NCBI GenBank assembly: GCA_019916065.1
Contig: CM034242.1
Span: 9,678,879-9,742,878, forward strand
Length of the DNA stretch: 64,000 nucleotides
DNA from: Vitellaria paradoxa
Taxonomy: Eukaryota; Streptophyta; Magnoliopsida; Ericales; Sapotaceae
Direction of reading: 5' to 3'
The translations under genes were made by a program, and so were the position numbers. Positions within the stretch are counted from its first letter, which is position 1. Each line of letters starts with the position of its first letter. Of this stretch, positions 12,826-23,415 are shown in pieces. The notes beneath the pieces were generated by a model. That model did not search any database, was not told the DNA's origin, and was given only the letters and a program-made list of their open reading frames with translations.

Positions 12826-13035
12826 ACAGAATTCATTACACGGTGTACAAGCTGAAGGCCTTCGTCACTTGCCGATGCAGATGCTAAAATTAAAAATCTG
12901 TGTAACTATTTGCGTACTCCAGAGTCGAATAACGAAACCCTATTTAGAAAATCGCTTATATTTATGGTTTGGAGTCAAAAGGATTCAACAATGGAGATGC
13001 GCAATGTAGTGCTGGTAGTGGCTGCCCTGACCGCA
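12826..13035 (+). pseudogene. PGG-domain exon fragment, frameshifted
   Basis: After the acceptor ccaacag the text parallels the intact exon at 14238. It keeps YLRTPES and MEMRNVVLVVAALTA, the start of the PGG-type membrane span. One base is missing near 12860 (gctgaaggccttcg versus gctgaaatcccttcg), which breaks the frame. Homology ends abruptly at about 13035, where AT-rich DNA begins, so the rest of the exon is gone. Confidence 0.8.
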
Positions 13036-13690
13036 AATTTTATCATTTTGTTTTTTTGTTGTAAATATTTTTTAATTTTAATATTTTGTTTATTTTTGTT
13101 ATATCGCATTAAAATAAATTATTTTATTCAAATATTTTATTAAACAAAAAATGTTTCAATAAATAATAAAATTTCATTAATTAAATTAATATGAATAATA
13201 TTTTATTAAATCATTTTCCAACTTTGTTTGTTTTAATGTAAAATATTTTTTGAAAAATATTTTTATTAATGTTTTAGAAAAATATTTTTTAAAAATACGA
13301 GTAAATATAATTTACAGAAAATATTTTACTTTGAACCACGCGGAATTTTTTTTTTTTTTAATGTAGCTCACTCGCAAATTTACTTTACTAAAATGCCTAG
13401 GCCCGTTTTAATTTTCAATAACTTCCCATCTTTCTTCTTCATAACTTCTCACTAATATGTTGAAGAGGAGAATTATAACGTTAAAGAAAAAAATTAATGA
13501 AAATAAATAGAGGAAAGGAAATCAAAGATGGAAACGAAGTGGGGTACAAAAAACTGAAAAACCTTCGTCACTTGACAAAACGAAAAACTTTACAGCTACA
13601 GACATAAATTAGTCCATAAACCAAAAAGAAAGATTTTACAACAAGAGAGATCGAAATTCATTTAGAGATTGATTTGTGTGTGTGGGTGTG

Positions 13691-13729
<39 letters not shown>

Positions 13730-14237
13730 TCATCTATATATATTGTGAAGTTGTAAGTTTATAATTAAATTTACATGTATCATTTAACTAAATATTCAAA
13801 ATTTTGATATTCATATATTTTTTCAGAACCTACATAATATAGCCAAAAAAACACAGACTTTAAACTATTACTAATGAAAATTTGAATGTGGAGAATTATC
13901 TCAAAATTTATTCTTGAATCTTCTACTTCAAATTAAATATAATCCTTTTGAAAAATAGAATTTCTCGCTTTTATCCTATAAATCTTGATGTATTGTAATT
14001 TTATGTGTATGAATTAATGAAATTTATCCACTGTTTATAGAGAGAGAAAAGAACCTTTTTTTAATTAATCCTTTAATATTTATCGTCCATCAAAATAGAA
14101 TTTGATTTGAAAAACTAGCTCACAATCTTTTACCAATAATTATTTTCTTAATAGATTTTTATTAAATTTAAATTTTATATAGATCACTTTAATTAAGAAA
14201 CTAATTGTAGAAATTATTAACTAATTAATTCCAACAG
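13036..14237. other. AT-rich spacer with (TA)n and a duplicated flank
   Basis: 13440-13650 matches 7860-8100 (gttgaaga..., cttcgtcacttg, actttaca), part of the ankyrin-unit duplication. A (TG)n/(TA)n microsatellite lies at about 13675-13728. 14050-14237 is the intron-like partner of 12640-12825. No separate gene is seen. Confidence 0.6.
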
Positions 14238-14813
14238 AACTCAATACAAAGTGTACAAGCTGAAATCCCTTCGTCACTTGCCGACGCTGATGCTGATGCT
14301 AAAAATCTGTATGACTATTTGCGGACTCCAGAGACGTTTAATGAAATACTAGGTATAACATTGCTTGCATATATGGGTTGGAGCTCAAGGCATTTAACAA
14401 TGGAGGTGCGCAATGTGCTGTTGGTAGTGGCTGCCTTAATCGCAACTGCTTCATTCCAAGCAATACTTAGCCCACCAAGCGGCTTGGAAAATCCCAACAA
14501 AAATTCAACTCAACGTGAAGAGAACAACGATTTCCTTTCCTGGAATTCAGCGGCCTTCGCTGCCTCAGTGGGGGTGATTACAACCGTCCTCCCGATGACA
14601 ACCCACACTGTCATACTATACATTTCTCTAATCTCTATGACGGCCTGTTACTGGCTTTTCTTGAAACTGGTTCCAAGTCCTCGGGAGGCATTTTGGTCTA
14701 TCGATTTATTGTGCGTTTATCTAGGATGTACTTATATTTTAAAGCCTCTATTCTGGCGTTGGAAGCAAACCTTGCGTTGTCTTCACCAAGTAGGTGCTCT
14801 TACTTTCGAATAA
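14238..14813 (+). CDS. PGG-domain membrane exon of an ankyrin-PGG protein
   Basis: The open frame runs from the likely acceptor ccaacag (ending 14237) to TAA at 14811-14813, 191 residues. It has a linker ending YLRTPETFNEILG, then EVRNVLLVVAALIATASFQA followed by LSPPSG, the diagnostic first span of the PGG domain. After a polar loop come further hydrophobic spans (SAAFAASVGVITTVLPM, TVILYISLISMTACYWLFLK, IDLLCVYLGCTYILKPLFW). No start codon or ankyrin repeats are attached, so it is a 3' exon rather than a complete gene. It could be spliced to the exon at 11805 if that exon's stop were bypassed, but I see no clean donor. The open frame suggests recent function. PGG proteins of this group act at membranes in defence and stress signalling. 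Confidence 0.7.
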   Translation, partial: NSIQSVQAEIPSSLADADADAKNLYDYLRTPETFNEILGITLLAYMGWSSRHLTMEVRNVLLVVAALIATASFQAILSPPSGLENPNKNSTQREENNDFLSWNSAAFAASVGVITTVLPMTTHTVILYISLISMTACYWLFLKLVPSPREAFWSIDLLCVYLGCTYILKPLFWRWKQTLRCLHQVGALTFE

Positions 14814-17800
14814 TCAAGCATCGACATAGCTAATTATTGCATATGAGTATGTTGGCATCAGTTGCGGACCGTTCATCGATAGTGAGATTGGTAGTTGCAT
14901 CCGTACTTATTATTCTTCTAGTTTGGTGTTTTAAATTAATCATTATTGTCCCAGTAATTCTGGAATTCTGGATTGTACTCAAAACTGCTAAATCGTAACA
15001 TGATTACATTTCCTAATTCATTTGAGCCCATGTGTCTGTACTAATATGTAAAGTAATTCATTACCTATATTTAGCTGACATTCATATTTTGTTGTTACAA
15101 TAATGGGTCTGATTTGGCTTGAATTGTGATTTGGAATAATAGTTTGAAGTATTGATTGTCTGATCTGAGTGGTCCATAAAGAGTTTGGTAAAGAAGCTTC
15201 AATGTGATTTCATTTCGTTTGTAAACAGTAGTTTTATGCCATTGAACTTTTCCATGGCGTACGTCGAAGTTATTGAACCATGGTTGTTTCTGTTGATGGT
15301 AGAGAGTTTAAGAGATTACACGCTGTGAGAGATACTACTTTATTTCATCTCGAACACTTTATTTGAAAACATTCTTATCTTAGAATTTATTTGATTTTAA
15401 AGTAAGAAATTGATTTGATTTAATTTAATTTAATTTAACAAATAGAATTTTATATTTAGAATATATGTTTGAATTTAAAAATTGAACTGATTTGATTTAA
15501 AAAAATATCGAATTTAACCATGTTAACGGAAAAGAGACAATAGGATAGATATGATACATGAAGATAAATTTGTATATTTACTTAAATTACTTAAGAAATT
15601 AACGAATTTTTATTAAATTCTATTATTTTGTATTAAATTTTAAATGGTATAAAAATTTTTTAAATTTAATTCATAAAATCTTATTTTAATTTTACACGTA
15701 ATAATAAGTATAAATTCTCATCAAATGAAATCTAATCCCATTAAATTCACCTTTTCAAACAAGAGTGTAAAACTGTCATATTATTTGACTTTTTGACCGA
15801 AGTTTTGTGAGCAAAATTTTTCGCGGAAAGTCCAACTTTGGCGAGGAAAAGTACATGGAGTTTAGATAGGTTTTTATAAGGTTATTATTCTACTTAAAAT
15901 GTTTTAATATAAAAATGTGATTTAATTACTTTTAAAATAATAATAATTAATTAAGAAAATAAAATAATATAAATATTCATGAAACTAAGTGTATTTTTTA
16001 TATACGCTGTTTGATATGAATTTTTTACTCATTATTATTTCATAAAATCTAAAACTAATTAATTGGTTATTGTGACAATTTTTTTTTCAATTTTTGATCA
16101 TAACACTAAAGTTAGTGTGTTGGAAAGTTAATATTGAACGAGGATAAATGTGATTTTGGACTTTTGCTGCTCCTATAGTGACAAGTATTTTTGCAGCAGC
16201 AGTTATTTTTTTCTATTGTGAATTTGCAAAAAATAAGCACGTAAATATTTTGATTGTGTTATATTTTAATTAAAATATGTAACAAAATATTATTAGTTGG
16301 GATTTATTGTTAATAACATCTGTAAAAAGGGTGTTACTGTAATTATTCAAATTATGTAAGGCAGGTTTATAATTAACTAGATGTTCAGGGAATGTTCTTA
16401 TAATTATCCTAAAATTATTAGAGATAAATTTGATTTACCATTAAATATACCATGTTGTGATGAAATTAAGTCATATTATCTCGAAATAATGTTGTGAAGT
16501 GAAATGCTACTTTAATGTAATAGCTATATATATATATATTATTCTTATGATTTATGTAGATTATTATGTTTTCATATTTTCAGCAATAAGTATAAAATGC
16601 GAACCTCGTATCGGTCGGGATAAAAGTATTTTGTCCAAACACAAGTATCATTTTTGCAATTTTTATTATTTTTATGTATGTTATTTGATTTAAAAATAAA
16701 ATTATAAAAAATGATTAAAATAGGAAAATCTATGACGGGGCGATCGCTTTTTTTTTTTTGGGTTCATTTTTTTCGGCTGTTCATGATTTTATTTTTAGTT
16801 TTTTAAGCTATTTTGGTATTTTTTTAAAAAAGTGAACATAATAAATGTCAATAAAAAATTTAAATAAAAAAAAGTATTATTGTAATTACTTGGAGATTTT
16901 AACTGTGGGTCGTCAAACTCTTACACATATCAACATGTGAGGAATTAATGAGAGATTGGCCGTCTCGCTTTGTTTTTTAAATAATAATAATAATATATTA
17001 TTATTATTTTGAGAAGCAAAAGAAAGTTTTTTAACGGTAGCTGTTTAATTTTTTTTATTCATTTAAAAAATTTATTCTCCACAATTAAAAAATAAAATAA
17101 AATACAAGAAGATAATTTTAATTATTTAAAAAAAAGAAATAAATAATATAATAGTCAAAAAAATACTTTTAGTTAGCCTTCCCAAACCAAGCTATAAAGT
17201 AAATTCATCCAATCTCGATAACGGCCCATATGTACAATGGTGGAGTGACTGTTATGCAGCCTGGCAATAAACGTGATGCTGCAAAGTCGGAACCTAAACT
17301 AACAATAAAAATTATTTAACACTATAAATTATGTTCAATAAATAAAAATACAGTATTTCATGATGGCCTATCTTCGCCAGCACACTAACAGATATCATCC
17401 GTTTTGTATCTCCATATTATATTAGAAAAAGAGCAACTAAGCGATTATAAGATATTACATTCTTCAACTCTTTTATAATGTAAGATTCTATTGTGCTATC
17501 AATACTCCTAGTGTAAGATTGAGGGATTAGGAACGACAAGTAAATAACCTTTTGTCAATAAACCATTTCAGAAGCTCATGCCTCCGAATGCTTTCGAGCA
17601 ATTACTCTCTCGCAAATTGTTGAAAGTATGAACTTTTATATTTAACTTTTATGTTGGCGAAGATTTTTCTTCTTGTTGGGAACAAATCGATTGCAACTGG
17701 CGCAGTGAAGCTAAAAATAGCAGACGGTGCATATTATTGCACTTTTTCCTGATAATATTTATTTATGTACATTGAGAATTTTAGTTAGCGAAAAGTTTCT

Positions 17801-18040
17801 TAATATTTATTTGCACAGCGGCGATTTTTAGAAACGAAAAGTCTTTTCATTTTGATTACCAAAACGATTTTTAGTAATGATAATCAAATTTTTTATTTTT
17901 TTGAATTGTGAGATTAATCATCATTGCCTTGATGAACAAAATTTCAGTAAAATAAATAAATTTTGTTAAATAAAATCATAAAACAAAAAATAATCCAAAA
18001 AAAACTTACCAGTAAAAAGTTTTGAGTTAGCAAACGTCAA
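14814..18040. other. Intergenic DNA between ankyrin cluster and GMD
   Basis: No gene is supported. It includes the downstream region of the PGG exon, a dispersed repeat at 16237-16495, and AT-rich low-complexity DNA. The final 200 bases should hold the GMD promoter; I see no convincing TATA box there. Confidence 0.6.
16237..16495 (+). repeat. Dispersed repeat, copy 2 (first copy at 2869)
   Basis: It matches 2869-3125 over about 255 bp in the same orientation, sharing tattattagttgggattta, taactagatgtt and aattattagagata in order. Both copies lie downstream of degenerate genes, but no mechanism is evident. Confidence 0.75.
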
Positions 18041-18129
18041 GCGTATGGAAATGGGGAATAGATTGGAAAAATTCGGAAAGAAACGCGGACCAGCTCAACG
18101 GTGTCCCCTCGGAGTGCACCAATGCAATA

Positions 18130-18175
18130 TCGCTAGGCTCTCTCTCTTTCCCTCTCTGTGTTCCCCATCTTCCTC
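18130..18175 (+). promoter_or_regulatory. CT-rich 5' leader of GMD
   Basis: A pyrimidine run (ctctctctctttccctctct and following) lies 36-82 bases before the GMD ATG. Such tracts are common in plant 5' leaders and promoters of broadly expressed genes. The exact transcription start cannot be read from the sequence. Confidence 0.4.
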
Positions 18176-18211
18176 AGCCGACACAGCAAGCACAAGCCGA
18201 GTCGTAAAGCA

Positions 18212-19327
18212 ATGGCTACCCAGAGGGAGACGCCTTCAAACACCACCGTCGCCGACGGCGGTGAGTCGCCAGCCCAACCAAGTCGAAAGATAGCTCTGAT
18301 TACGGGCATCACCGGCCAGGACGGGTCTTACCTCACCGAATTCCTCCTCGACAAGGGGTACGAGGTCCACGGCCTGATCAGACGGTCGTCGAACTTCAAC
18401 ACCCAGCGGATCAACCACATCTACATCGACCCCCACAACGCCCACAAGGCCCTTATGAAGCTTCACTACGCTGACCTTACCGACGCCTCCTCCCTCCGCC
18501 GCTGGGTTGACACCATCCGACCCGACGAGGTCTACAACCTCGCCGCCCAATCCCACGTCGCCGTCTCCTTCGAGATCCCCGATTACACCGCCGACGTCGT
18601 CGCCACCGGCGCCCTCCGCCTCCTCGAGGCCGTTCGCTCCCACATCGCCGCCACTGGCCGATCTCACATCCGCTACTACCAGGCCGGATCTTCGGAAATG
18701 TTCGGATCCACTCCTCCTCCTCAGTCCGAGTCTTCCCCCTTTCACCCTAGATCTCCCTACGCAGCCTCCAAGTGCGCCGCCCATTGGTACACCGTGAACT
18801 ACCGCGAGGCCTATGGGATCTTCGCCTGCAACGGCATTCTCTTCAACCACGAATCCCCCCGGCGAGGCGAGAACTTCGTGACCCGGAAGATCACTCGGGC
18901 CGTGGGTCGAATCAAGATCGGGCTGCAGAGCAAGCTTTACCTCGGGAACTTGCAGGCGTCCCGGGACTGGGGGTTCGCCGGAGACTACGTGGAGGCGATG
19001 TGGATGATGCTGCAGCAGGATAAGCCGGACGACTACGTGGTGGCGACGGAGGAGTCGCACACGGTGGAGGAATTCTTGGAGGTAGCATTTGGATCTGTTG
19101 GGTTGAATTGGAGGGACCATGTGGTGATCGACAAGAGGTATTTACGGCCGGCAGAGGTTGACAACTTGAAGGGCGACGCCAGCAAGGCGAAGAAGGTGCT
19201 TGGGTGGAAGCCCAAAGTTGGGTTCCGGCAGCTGGTTAAGATGATGGTTGATGAGGACATGGAGTTGGCTAAAAGAGAGAAAGTGCTTGTTGATGCTGGC
19301 TATCTGGATGCTCAGCAACAACCATGA
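18212..19327 (+). CDS. GMD: GDP-mannose 4,6-dehydratase
   Basis: This intronless frame encodes 371 residues, the usual length for plant GMD (MUR1/GMD1 type). The enzyme converts GDP-D-mannose to GDP-4-keto-6-deoxy-D-mannose with bound NADP, the first step to GDP-L-fucose for xyloglucan, pectin RG-II, arabinogalactan proteins and N-glycans; it is cytosolic. Visible motifs are GITGQDG (32-38, Rossmann nucleotide loop), AGSSEMFG (158-165, catalytic Ser/Glu region), YAASK (183-187, the SDR Tyr-Lys pair), [15 protein letters not shown] (212-226) and [20 protein letters not shown] (245-264), all GMD hallmarks. I chose the ATG at 18212 over the in-frame one at 18158 because MATQ... fits plant GMD starts and the upstream codons look like CT-rich leader. 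It is strikingly GC-rich against its AT-rich neighbours. All key residues are present, so it is likely functional. Confidence 0.97.
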   Translation: MATQRETPSNTTVADGGESPAQPSRKIALITGITGQDGSYLTEFLLDKGYEVHGLIRRSSNFNTQRINHIYIDPHNAHKALMKLHYADLTDASSLRRWVDTIRPDEVYNLAAQSHVAVSFEIPDYTADVVATGALRLLEAVRSHIAATGRSHIRYYQAGSSEMFGSTPPPQSESSPFHPRSPYAASKCAAHWYTVNYREAYGIFACNGILFNHESPRRGENFVTRKITRAVGRIKIGLQSKLYLGNLQASRDWGFAGDYVEAMWMMLQQDKPDDYVVATEESHTVEEFLEVAFGSVGLNWRDHVVIDKRYLRPAEVDNLKGDASKAKKVLGWKPKVGFRQLVKMMVDEDMELAKREKVLVDAGYLDAQQQP

Positions 19328-20085
19328 CCCAACCAATTTGTTCTTTCTCCCAATTATGGTTCAATTCGATTGTTGTTTTTTTGAAATTTACTAGGTTCCA
19401 GGTCTAGTATATAGTTTGTTTGTTTACAATTACAAATGTGGGTCTTAATGTGTTAATAGTTATATGTGGGGGTTATTCTATTTTCTTCAACCCCATTTAT
19501 TCAATTTGAGTTTTGAAGCTAAATTCGTTTGTCTTGCACTGGATTATCCAACTCCGCTGCACTGGGAGAATGTGATACAGAAACAGATGTAACAGAGCAA
19601 ATTTTATTCAAAGATGATATTGCTGTACACTTACATTTCTCACCATGACAATTATGAGGAGACTGAGTATTAGTCAGAGATGCATGATCAAAATGCACTA
19701 TAGCCGGGCTCTAGTTTGCATGCAATATAGATGTGTCTTTGTTTTTCCTTGCAATGTTGATGTATCTTTGCTTTTCCTGTGAAATTGATTGTGATGGTAC
19801 ATTGAGGATTGTTTGCAGTCAATTTCCTATTATACTGAATAACTGATTATAATAATGTGTGTGCATCAACATTGCTCTAATATTGCAACTACTAGACAAG
19901 TTTCCGTGCCATTTTCGTAGTCATCGCTTTGGCCACATCTTGAAGAAGATTGAACGAATATTTGTTGATTTGGAAATTCAGATTTGTTGACATTAACTGG
20001 AACACATTGAATTTCTAAGGTGAGTGATCAGATAAATTTATGCACGTATTGTGTCACTATGATTCATTATTTTCAAGTTTTTTAG
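19328..20085. other. GMD 3' region and spacer
   Basis: This AT-richer DNA should include the GMD 3' UTR; no clear single poly(A) signal stands out. No gene was recognised before the ubiquitin-protease pseudogene. Confidence 0.5.
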
Positions 20086-20458
20086 GAAGCCAATTAATGA
20101 ATGAAATTGGCAGGGATGCTATCAATAAGATGCAGTCTGTTTGCCTCAAGGAAGCTGGAGCAAATGCACCGAGCTGTTTGGGGGAAGAAATAACTCTCAT
20201 AGGCCTTATGTTTGGGGGCTATCTTTGGTCAAAGGTAATCTATGGTCTAATCTAATGTTAGAGCTTTGTACGGCTAAATGTGTGTGTGTCTCTCTCTCTC
20301 CTAGCATAGTTGGTTGAACTTTATTTGGAAATTTTTGAGAATATTCCATATCTGTAATAAAATGCTTATGAATTAGATATTCTGCTGTGCGGATAAAATG
20401 CATGAAGGCAAATGTGAGTGGCATGGAAGGATGATAGATCTTGTTGAACTAGATCGAA

Positions 20459-20637
20459 ATATAGGCACTCTAGAAGGGATTTGGGGAATTAGGACCGTTG
20501 GATTAAAATTCAATGGTCTAGATGCATTCATTTTTTTTAAATTAAAATAGTGTGAATACATCTAGACCGTTGGATTTTAATCCAACAATCCTAGATCAAT
20601 GTCACGTGGCTGACATTTCCTCTAGAAGAGGCTCTAT
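20459..20637. mobile_element. Small MITE-like foldback inside UBP pseudogene
   Basis: Two 33-nt arms, 20492-20524 (ggaccgttggattaaaattc...) and 20559-20591 (...ggattttaatccaacaatcc), are inverted copies with only a few mismatches around a 34-nt AT-rich loop. Outer bases (ataggcactctagaaggg versus the complement of the right end) also pair imperfectly. Size about 180 bp. It sits between two pieces of a former USP exon. A clean target duplication was not identified. Confidence 0.6.
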
Positions 20638-20835
20638 GACTGTGTAAAGGAACTGAGATTCTGGACGGGAAAAACAAGTGCCAATGCAGCAGGTTAGTGG
20701 TGGTGGTTGTTATTTATTTATTTTTAATTTCTTATAACTCTGGAATGCAACTTTTGGTATAATAATATGCAGATGGGGGTTGTTGGGATTTCTGAAATTT
20801 CTCATCATTTTGTTTTGGATTTTGGATAATTTGTA

Positions 20836-21320
20836 GGGCTATGCATTCGGTCAATTCAGCCAAAAACCGATACAAACCAAAATAACTGAATTTTTTTGGT
20901 TATGTTTTTGTTAACAGAACCAACCGAAAAAACTAAGAAAACCAAAATCGAAAAAATTTGGTTCAGTTTTAAACATTTTTTCCCTTAAAAAAAGAAACAT
21001 TAAAGTATAAGAGATTGTAAATATATTTAATTGGATTAGAACTTTAGATGGTCCTAATGTGATGGACGACACCCTGTAAACAGATTTTAATTTTGTAGAA
21101 TATATAAAATTTATGTAAATATATATATATAAACTTCGGTCAAAAATATATGAACTTTGGTTTTTCGACTGTTTCGGTTGTAAAATTCTCCAAACTGACT
21201 GAAAACTGAGTTTTTTTTTGGAAAAAATAAATAGAACCGATTAACCGAAATCATCAAACCATTTTGACTGAATTTGGTCGGTTTGGTTTTTTTGGTTTGA
21301 TCGATTTTTGCTCACCCATA
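20836..21320. mobile_element. hAT-like MITE candidate in UBP pseudogene intron
   Basis: The segment starts tagggctatgcattcggt and ends gatttttgctcacccata. The ends are imperfect inverted repeats (TAGGGCTATGCA versus TATGGGTGAGCA). Inside are many aaccgaa/ggttcggtt-type inverted motifs, typical of non-autonomous hAT elements in plants. No transposase is present and I could not confirm the 8-bp target duplication. Confidence 0.5.
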
Positions 21321-22010
21321 ATGCTTTCAACCTGTTATTTGGCTTCTGAGGAAAAAATCAGTACTCCACTTATTCTATATGGTGCCTGCTTTTCTATGTT
21401 GGGGGAATTACACTAATTTTTTGGAATATTTGAGTTGGTCCATCAACTCCACCTATTGAGGTCGGGTCTGTCTCAAGTGGGTGTTGAACCTGGGACTCCG
21501 TCTTGAGTTAGGGAACCTAGAAACAGGTTGGCTGCACTCAAGTGGACAGTTCTGCCCTCTTAGTTTTTCAGCTACGATGAGTTGAGGCTCTCTGTATTTG
21601 GTGGGATGTTACTTTTTAGATATTTGGCAATACTGAATTCACATTGCATTTTCTACAGATGCAGATCCTATGAGAAAGCCAAAAAGAAACTGACCAAAGA
21701 TGGAGGCTCCAGATATTCTTACCATTGCACTAAAGCGGTTTCAGGTGACTGAACAAAGTGATGATGATTTTTTCTTCATAGTTTTTTCAGATTTCTGTCA
21801 GGTAAATTTGGAAAGGTCAATAAGTCAATTCGGTTCCAGGAGATTCTGAAGCTGGCCCATATATGATCAGGATGAGTGACAAATCACTTAACATATACAA
21901 GCTTTATGGAGTACTAGTTCACTTGGATATCATGAATGCGACATTCTCTGGTCATTATGTGTGCGAAGTTCAGAATGTCCAAAGCAAATGGTTCAAGATT
22001 GAAGGCTGAA

Positions 22011-23415
22011 GAATCCACGGAGGAGGAGGAGGAGGAGGAGGAGGAGGTGGTGGTGGTGGTTAAGAAGAGGGAGGATGTAGATTCCGTAAAGAAGGAAGAA
22101 TTCTTACAAATGTTGAAGAAACTGTCCAGGAAGAACTTGCTGTTAGAAATGTTGAAGAGACCATAAGGGAAGTGGACCAGAATTTTATGAATGTGGAAGA
22201 ACCCCCGAGGATGAAGAAAAGACAATTGAAGCAGAAAAGCTTTTGTTTCCAAACTTTGGAAAATCTACAGGGCAGGACAATCCTATTGCTGTAGATGTTG
22301 TGTGAGTCTTCAGAGAATCAAGAACCCTGTAAAGCAAGGGATGAAGGGGAGCTGAAGGAAGAAATGGAGGAGGGAGACAAATTCTATTAACAACAAACTG
22401 GAGCCCAAAAATACTACCAATGTGGAGGAAGACACCAATTAATTGGAACCCAAATATACTGTCTACATGGTGGAAGATACTAATAACAAGTTGAAAAGGA
22501 GAAGAGCAAGCAAAGGATCGAGGAACGGAGGGACCCCCAAGAGGTTCTTGAAGAGTTTGGTGAAGAACAAATTGGAGATCTTTTGGTGGAGCACGGTGAA
22601 CAAGTGGAATCATAGGAAGAGGAACACGTGGAATTATCTGCTGTGGCTAAGGATTGCAAGAGCTGGAGATATTCGTTTGTGGTTTGGATCGTGATACGGT
22701 GGAAGAGGACACGAAAAAAAGCTTTTTGTGAAGACTGGAGAGGTAGTTTAAGTCAGGTTTAAACAAAAACCCTTCAACTAACAACAGTAAGGGGTATGCA
22801 TTTGAGAAGTTTGCAACCAAGGAGCAAGCCCGAGTTTTATCAGAACTGGAAAGACCTATTGTATGAATATTCTCTTAATCATATCATTCATCCTTTTTGC
22901 AATACAAAGTGTATTCTGATTCTTTTGTTCACAGATACGTAGGAAGCAATTTGGGAGTCCCACACCAGACAGGGACAATGGCACGTTGTTCTTGGGCAAT
23001 ATTTGCAATACAAGGACAAAGGGAGCTATAAAGTTTTTGCTTGCCATAATAGATAAATTCTTAGCAAGATTGTTTGCTCATTCTTCTTATATTGTGGGCT
23101 TGCAGATCAAACAAGAACCGAAAGACTCTGGCATTGAAGGTGTTGAGCACGTTATTACTGTTGTCACAGATGCCCAACATGAAAGGTTTGAGTTTGTGAT
23201 TTTGCATTCCTTGAAATCTCTTATCATGCTGATGCCATGCTTTTGCATACAAGTGGCTTCAAAAACCTGATCCTATTTTTGCCATCCTGAGAGAACTGCT
23301 GAAGTAGTTCTTCCTGAACCTTTACGTGAACCAGAATTTCACGTATTATGCTGGGCTGGAACATGTCAACTGCCAAGAGGAGGGATTTTGGCTTTATTGA
23401 CTTCAATGGAAAGGG
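22011..23415 (+). pseudogene. hnRNP Q / LIF2-type RRM protein pseudogene
   Basis: An acidic run (STEEEEEEEEEVVVVV, about 22012-22060) is followed by degraded text and then RNA-recognition-motif sequence: DNGTLFLGNICNTRTKGAIK (22974-23033, the RNP2-type strand of an RRM), GIEGVEHVITVVTDAQHE (about 23127-23181) and MSTAKRRDFGFIDF (about 23363-23405, an RNP1-like strand of a later RRM). Intact relatives are three-RRM hnRNP Q/R-like proteins, including Arabidopsis LIF2. Intron remnants remain (22862-22935 ending ttcacag; about 23034-23105 ending ttgcag), so it was not retroposed. Frameshifts and stops are frequent and the C-terminus is missing. It follows the UBP remnant directly on the same strand. 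Confidence 0.8.

Larger units (their letters stand above)
20086..22010 (+). pseudogene. UBP16-type ubiquitin carboxyl-terminal hydrolase pseudogene
   Basis: Exon-like pieces of the USP catalytic domain appear in order. 20086-20234 reads KMQSVCLKEAGANAPSCLGE and TLIGLMFGGYLWSK. About 20392-20455 reads IKCMK...DLVEL. About 20650-20692 reads GTEILDGKNKCQC. 21659-21744 reads CRSYEKAKKKLTK then APDILTIALKRFQ. 21802-22010 reads GKFGKVNKSIRF, then KLYGVLVHLDIMNATFSGHY, which contains the His-box (SGHY). These match the UBP16-19 group. Introns with GT-AG borders remain, so it is not a processed copy. It lacks the N-terminal Cys box, has frameshifts and stops (for example tga near 21866), and one exon is interrupted by a small MITE. 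No functional protease can be made. Confidence 0.85.

Noticed and set aside
18158..18211. Upstream in-frame ATG adding 18 residues to GMD
   Set aside because: The added residues come from CT-rich leader text and do not resemble plant GMD starts; the ATG at 18212 gives the usual length.
18236..19120. 294-residue minus-strand open frame
   Set aside because: It lies antisense to GMD, is valine/glycine rich, and arises from the GC-rich codon pattern of that gene; no domain is recognisable.
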